A stretch of 34,692 nt of DNA from GCA-2688105 sp964499445 (GTDB taxonomy: Bacteria > Chloroflexota > Dehalococcoidia > Dehalococcoidales > GCA-2688105): positions 1 through 34,692 of the forward strand of contig CAZCLE010000007.1 of the NCBI GenBank assembly GCA_964499445.1, in the 5' to 3' direction. A program made the position numbers and the translations under genes. Shown here in pieces: positions 30,661 through 34,692 of this stretch. The notes beneath the pieces were generated by a model, which saw nothing but the letters and a program-made list of their open reading frames with translations, searched no databases and was not told the origin of the DNA. The stretch's first letter is position 1. The number at the start of each line of letters is the position of its first letter.

Positions 30661-31578
30661 TTATTCAGCTATAAATTTTTCGGCATATATAGCCGCAGTA
30701 GCCCCATCTCCGGCAGCGGCTATTATTTGCCGGGGAGAGTCATGGCGTATATCGCCAGCCGCAAAAACACCGGGTATTTCGGTCTCCATCTTGTCGGTAG
30801 TAATGATATAGCCAGCCTCGTCTAATGGTAAAACACCCTTGAGGTAGTCAGTATCAGGCTTAAGTCCAATAGAGACAAAGATTCCGGCTACCTCAAGGGC
30901 AGACTTCTCCCCGGTTTGCACCTGGCGAAGCCTGATTCTTTTAACGGAATCTCCGCCTTCAATTTCCTCAACTACAGTATTCCACCGGAATTCTATTTTG
31001 GGTTCAGAGAAGGCTTTCTCCTGCACAATAGGCGTAGCCCGTAGCCGGTCACGACGGTGTATCACGGTGACCCTGGAGGCAAACCTAGCCAGGTGAAGAG
31101 CCTCAGTAATGGCGGCGTTGCCACCACCGGCTACAGCCACCGGCTTGTCCTGGAAGAAATAAGCATCACAAGTAGCGCAGTAGGATACCCCTTTGCCGGT
31201 AAATTTCTCTTCCCCGGGGATGCCCAATTTCTGGCGGCTACAGCCACCGGCGATAATCACTGCCTTAGCTATGAAGTTGCCTTCGGTGGTCTTTACCACT
31301 TTTTGCTTCTCATGAAGCTCGAGGCCAATAGCCTCAGCGATAATAGTTTTTAGCCCGTATTTCATTGCCTGCTGATACATTAACTCACCCAGTTCACTAC
31401 CGCTAATACCTTCAGGAAAACCGGGGTAATTGTCTACCCGCTCGGCGTTTACTATCTGACCGCCGACTAATCCTTTTTCTATAAGCAGGCTGTTGAGCTT
31501 GGCTCTGGCGGCGTAAAGCCCAGCGGTAAGTCCCGCCGGACCACCACCAATAATAACTACCTCATATTCCTCGTTCAT
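30661..31578 (-). CDS. trxB: Thioredoxin reductase
   Basis: NADPH-dependent flavoenzyme of 305 aa that reduces thioredoxin. The FAD-binding GGGPAGLTAG is at 11-20, and the redox-active CATC (Cys 134 and 137) sits in GVSYCATCDAYFF. The second nucleotide site GGGNAA and HRRDRLRA with two Arg favour NADPH. GVFAAGDIR ends the FAD domain. ATG at 31578 lies 10 bp after plsX, so the two are co-transcribed. No unusual residues were seen. Confidence 0.95.
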   Translation of the reverse strand: MNEEYEVVIIGGGPAGLTAGLYAARAKLNSLLIEKGLVGGQIVNAERVDNYPGFPEGISGSELGELMYQQAMKYGLKTIIAEAIGLELHEKQKVVKTTEGNFIAKAVIIAGGCSRQKLGIPGEEKFTGKGVSYCATCDAYFFQDKPVAVAGGGNAAITEALHLARFASRVTVIHRRDRLRATPIVQEKAFSEPKIEFRWNTVVEEIEGGDSVKRIRLRQVQTGEKSALEVAGIFVSIGLKPDTDYLKGVLPLDEAGYIITTDKMETEIPGVFAAGDIRHDSPRQIIAAAGDGATAAIYAEKFIAE

Positions 31579-31588
31579 GGCTTAATTC

Positions 31589-32614
31589 CTATTTGTCAAA
31601 GTTGCTGTCATCTATCGCCGTGGCTTGTTTACGACTTTCCTCCTTAATCATCTGGCAGACGTCTCGTTCCACTGTCTGTTTGGCTAAACCGATAGCATTC
31701 TTAATTGCCCTAGCCTGACTACGACCATGAGCTATGATGATATTGCCATTTACCCCCAGAAGACAGGCCCCGCCATATTCTCTATAGTCTATTCGTTTAG
31801 CCCAGGAGCTCAATCCTACCGTATGAAGTAAGCCGTGCCCGTGCAAGGCACCGGAAATGCGCTGCCCCACCTGTCGCAGCGAGTTCAGGAAAGTGTCACT
31901 TAATCCCTCCATGGTCTTGACTACAATATTTCCGGTGAAGCCATCAGTAACGATAACATCAGCCGTTCTTTTTGATATATCCTGGCCCTCTACATTGCCG
32001 ATAAAGTTTACATTACTTTTTTTGAGAAGCTTATGGCTTTCCCGAATCAGACGATTACCCTTGGCTTCCTCTTCGCCATTGCTAAGTAAGCCAACACGCG
32101 GCGAGCTGATGTCAAGAAGCTGCCTAGTGTAGATTGTGCCTAGCTCAGCAAATTGAACCAAATACTCTGGTCGGCAATCGACATTAGCCCCGGCATCAAT
32201 AAGGAAAACGGGAGCAGAGGGAGTGATATTGATAATACCACATATGGCCGGACGCTTGATGCCTTCTATTCTGCCCAGGCTGAAAAGGGCGGCACATACT
32301 ACTGCCCCACTGTTGCCGGCTGAGACAAAGGCGGAAACAACCCCGTCTCTCACCAGATTAATTCCGACTACTATTGAGGAGTCTGGCTTACTGGAGACGG
32401 CTTTTACCGGCGACTCGTGAAGCTCAATGGTTTGGCTAGCATCAATGATAGTGATGCCAGCTTTATTTAAATGGCGGCTCGCCAATACATGGAGTACAGA
32501 TTTCCTGCCCACCAGAGCGATATCCACCTTATACTCCTGGGCAGCCTTTATAGCTCCTTTAACTATTTCGTAAGGAGCATAATCTCCACCGGCAGCATCA
32601 ACAGCAATTATCAT
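31589..32614 (-). CDS. plsX: Phosphate acyltransferase PlsX
   Basis: Converts acyl-ACP to acyl-phosphate for phospholipid synthesis on the inner membrane face. The 341-aa protein begins MIIAVDAAGGDYAPYEIVKG, where most homologues have DAMGGD. Other motifs are SAGNSGAVV, GNVEGQDI and VTDGFTGNIVVKT. The C-terminal GANVDCRPEYL and GGACLLGVNG regions are also typical. The usual neighbours rpmF and the fab genes are absent; here it is between an HgdC-like activase and trxB, separated from each by 10-20 bp. Confidence 0.95.
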   Translation of the reverse strand: MIIAVDAAGGDYAPYEIVKGAIKAAQEYKVDIALVGRKSVLHVLASRHLNKAGITIIDASQTIELHESPVKAVSSKPDSSIVVGINLVRDGVVSAFVSAGNSGAVVCAALFSLGRIEGIKRPAICGIINITPSAPVFLIDAGANVDCRPEYLVQFAELGTIYTRQLLDISSPRVGLLSNGEEEAKGNRLIRESHKLLKKSNVNFIGNVEGQDISKRTADVIVTDGFTGNIVVKTMEGLSDTFLNSLRQVGQRISGALHGHGLLHTVGLSSWAKRIDYREYGGACLLGVNGNIIIAHGRSQARAIKNAIGLAKQTVERDVCQMIKEESRKQATAIDDSNFDK

Positions 32615-32634
32615 CTATCCCCTCAGTTAAAAAT

Positions 32635-33600
32635 TTAGTTCGTGGGGCTTCCCTCCCACAGGTCACAACGTCCTCCCCATCGAGCCAGAGCTTGACCATC
32701 AACCGAAAGCTGGGCTATCTCACATAGGTTAGGGCAGGCTTTGCACTCAAAGGAGGAGGTATGATACTTTATTTCACTTACGCCAAATCCCTTAAACTGG
32801 CTTCCAGTATTGTTATTCATCATCCCTTCATGCACCAGCAAGGCAGCCCCTATTGCCCCCATGACCTCGTGGTGGGGTAGGACAATAACCTCGGTACCAA
32901 GCTCTTCCTGGAGTGCTTTCACTATACCCCGGTTAAAGGCAACCCCTCCCTGGAATACTATGGGGGGCTTAATATCCTTTCCCAGACCAACATTATTAAG
33001 GTAATTACGAACTAACGCCTGGCATAGACCGTAGATAATATCCTCAATCCGATGCCCCATTTGTTGTTTATGTACCATGTCTGATTCAGCAAAAACCGTG
33101 CATCGCCCGGCAATACGCACCGGTGTGTTGCTATCCAGTGCCCGCCGGGCAAACTCCTCAATGCTCATACTGAGGCGCAGCGCCTGGTGGTCAAGAAAGC
33201 TACCGGTGCCGGCAGCACACACGGTGTTCATGCCGAAGTCAGTTACCACTCCGTCCCTAACAATGATAATCTTACTATCCTGCCCCCCAATTTCAATAAT
33301 GGTCTGCACCTGAGGAACATATTGCAGGGTAGCCACCGCATGGCTGGTAATCTCATTCTTGACTAAATCAGCACCAACGATAACCCCAGCCAGGTAGCGG
33401 GCGCTCCCCGTGGTAGCTACACCACGAATATCAACATCTTCAGACAATTGCGGCTTTATTTGTTTCAGACATTGCTGCACCATATCAATAGGCTTGCCCT
33501 GCGTCGGCAGATAGACATGAGTAACCAGCTCATCATCTCTATCCAGCACCGCCAGCTTAGTGGTTACCGAGCCAACATCTATACCTAAATAAGCTTCCAT
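32635..33600 (-). CDS. CoA-dehydratase activase (HgdC/BadF-BcrAD family ATPase)
   Basis: The 321-aa ASKHA-fold ATPase injects a low-potential electron into a partner dehydratase or reductase. Phosphate loops are GIDVGSVTTK (6-15) and IEIGGQDSKI. The dimer-bridging [4Fe-4S] cluster ligands are Cys 128 (NTVCAAGTGSF) and Cys 167 (GRCTVFAESD), the same positions as in HgdC. The C-terminus has an extra Cys group (CKACPNLC...GGRCDLW) that could hold a second cluster or zinc. ATG at 33600 lies 9 bp after the HgdB-like gene, its presumed partner. The substrate is unknown. Confidence 0.9.
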   Translation of the reverse strand: MEAYLGIDVGSVTTKLAVLDRDDELVTHVYLPTQGKPIDMVQQCLKQIKPQLSEDVDIRGVATTGSARYLAGVIVGADLVKNEITSHAVATLQYVPQVQTIIEIGGQDSKIIIVRDGVVTDFGMNTVCAAGTGSFLDHQALRLSMSIEEFARRALDSNTPVRIAGRCTVFAESDMVHKQQMGHRIEDIIYGLCQALVRNYLNNVGLGKDIKPPIVFQGGVAFNRGIVKALQEELGTEVIVLPHHEVMGAIGAALLVHEGMMNNNTGSQFKGFGVSEIKYHTSSFECKACPNLCEIAQLSVDGQALARWGGRCDLWEGSPTN

Positions 33601-33609
33601 GAAATCACC

Positions 33610-34692
33610 CTACACAGCTACTCCGCGTCGCTTATTATTGCTCACCCGTCGCCTGCGTTCCAGAAGGTCAACAAAAGCCTCCAGCCTGGTCAACAGACCG
33701 GGCTTAGCTAGTTGCTCATCACAGAGTATGGTTAGCACCGGAATATTCTCCCTGGTTGATGACATGATATTTTGAGCTACTATCTCAGGCATACAGGTGA
33801 ACGGTGCCAGGTGTATTAAACCGTCATATTCTTTAGCGTGGAGCACCTTTTCCCCCACCGATTCCCAGCCATCACCGCCGATGTCCCGCTTAAGGTAGGG
33901 TAAAGCTGCCTTATGAATCCTCGCCGTCTCATCTATGCCCAACGGATTGAGGAACAGGCTGAACTTAAGCCAATCCGAGATGAAGGTTCTCCGCCTTACC
34001 TCTACCCCCAGCTTACCCAACTCGCTCTCTACATCCAGGTTGGAGAAGGGCTCCAATACTACGTAAAATTCTCCGGTGACGCCCACCAATAGCGGTTGAG
34101 CCTGGTCGTCCTTGGGCACATGGTTAAGCTGTTCAATGTAGTCTATTTTCACCTTCTTCAGGCTATCATAATCGTCTGCGTTATCAATAGCCTTAATCGC
34201 CCGGGTAAATAATCCGTTGGATGTCCCCTTTATCTGCTCTACCGCCCGCACCTTTTGCACCACTCGTTCTATCCTATCCATGGCATTTAGTTTAGCCACA
34301 CCAAAGCGAAAGGCTGATATAACCCTAACCCAGGAGGCATTATTTGACGCCTGCTTAAGCATTCCCAGGAAGCCGAATAACTTTCGCTCAGAGACGCCCA
34401 AACAAACTACTTCAACATTGTGCCCTAGCTCATGCAGAATCTGTTCCTGCGTCTTGGCATAGTAGCCCAGGCGACAGATACCAAAGCCGCTAGCCTGAAG
34501 CATAATATCGGCTCCCAGCTCGGCAGCTTCAATCATGTTGCCTAGAGTCAGCTTGAATGGAATACAGAGCCCCTCCGGAGAATACTTAACCCCCAGAGAC
34601 AGAGTGCGCCGATTATTGAGTGGTGGTATTACATAGTCAATATCAAGCCTCTGAAATAGAGCTTTAAGGGCTACATATAGATTGCCCATATG
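33610..34692 (-). CDS. HgdB-like CoA-dehydratase subunit (DUF2229 type), 5' end off window
   Basis: The protein matches the 2-hydroxyacyl-CoA dehydratase/benzoyl-CoA reductase-like family: YSPEGLCIPFKLTLGNMIEA, GADIMLQASGFGICRLGYYA and, late, HLAPFTCMPEIVAQ, with Cys near residues 43, 72 and 300 as potential cluster ligands. An ATG exists at 34689, but family members usually read P-H-M-G-N-x-Y, and the codon before it (34690-34692) encodes His. The true start is therefore most likely beyond the right edge and the ATG is internal. The last residues are basic (RRRRVSNNKRRG). With the activase immediately downstream it forms a two-gene reductase/dehydratase unit. Confidence 0.85.
   Translation of the reverse strand, partial: HMGNLYVALKALFQRLDIDYVIPPLNNRRTLSLGVKYSPEGLCIPFKLTLGNMIEAAELGADIMLQASGFGICRLGYYAKTQEQILHELGHNVEVVCLGVSERKLFGFLGMLKQASNNASWVRVISAFRFGVAKLNAMDRIERVVQKVRAVEQIKGTSNGLFTRAIKAIDNADDYDSLKKVKIDYIEQLNHVPKDDQAQPLLVGVTGEFYVVLEPFSNLDVESELGKLGVEVRRRTFISDWLKFSLFLNPLGIDETARIHKAALPYLKRDIGGDGWESVGEKVLHAKEYDGLIHLAPFTCMPEIVAQNIMSSTRENIPVLTILCDEQLAKPGLLTRLEAFVDLLERRRRVSNNKRRGVAV

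Overview
The window looks like a chromosomal segment of a Chloroflexota bacterium, most likely class Dehalococcoidia. This is inferred from gene order and protein style: prs-secA, wtpBCA, an hgdC/hgdB-like pair, PSP1 next to holB, Pro/Thr-rich lipoproteins, and GGGGCTTCGCCCC-type intergenic hairpins. It was not tested by any search. Nearly all of it is housekeeping sequence with short gaps and several ATGA overlaps. There are no transposases, phage genes or CRISPR arrays.

Layout. 1-6736 (+): prs and secA, then an AT-rich islet (about 3.68-5.48 kb), then a PolX-like helix-hairpin-helix protein and an unknown protein. The islet holds a small coiled-coil protein, a methyltransferase cut to 73 residues, a likely HaeII-type restriction endonuclease and a co-translated 109-aa partner. 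A 30-33 bp copy of the secA 3' end occurs on both sides of the first islet gene. 6749-18034 (-): valS, a lipoprotein, a small Cys protein, coaBC, coaX, nnrE-nnrD, a Mut7-C protein, a metallo-beta-lactamase-fold hydrolase, a queuosine-precursor transporter and corA. Four intergenic gaps here carry GC-rich hairpin repeats. 18035-21600 (+): a tiny Cys-rich ORF, a molybdenum/tungsten-cofactor (Moco/Tuco) riboswitch with an intrinsic terminator, the tungstate/molybdate transporter wtpB-wtpC-wtpA, and tRNA-Met(CAT) with its own promoter. 21664-22665 (-): a lipoprotein and a membrane fragment. 22748-25963 (+): lysA, holB and ricT. 25972-34692 (-): an HNH protein, then, in order of transcription from the right edge, an HgdB-like dehydratase subunit (partial), its activase, plsX, trxB, rplI, dnaB, a DnaD-like protein and a DnaC/DnaI-like loader with two AAA+ domains.

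How the genes work together. coaBC and coaX provide two steps of coenzyme A synthesis, beside the NAD(P)HX repair enzyme. The riboswitch probably shuts off wtpBCA when molybdenum or tungsten cofactor is plentiful, which suggests Mo/W enzymes elsewhere in the genome. rplI-dnaB-dnaD-dnaC forms a helicase and helicase-loading operon. The activase/HgdB pair implies ATP-driven radical or low-potential electron chemistry in an anaerobe.

The most unusual items are the secA-tail restriction islet with a broken methyltransferase, the complete riboswitch switching architecture, the internally duplicated helicase loader, the hairpin repeat families and the 36-57 aa Cys-rich ORF.
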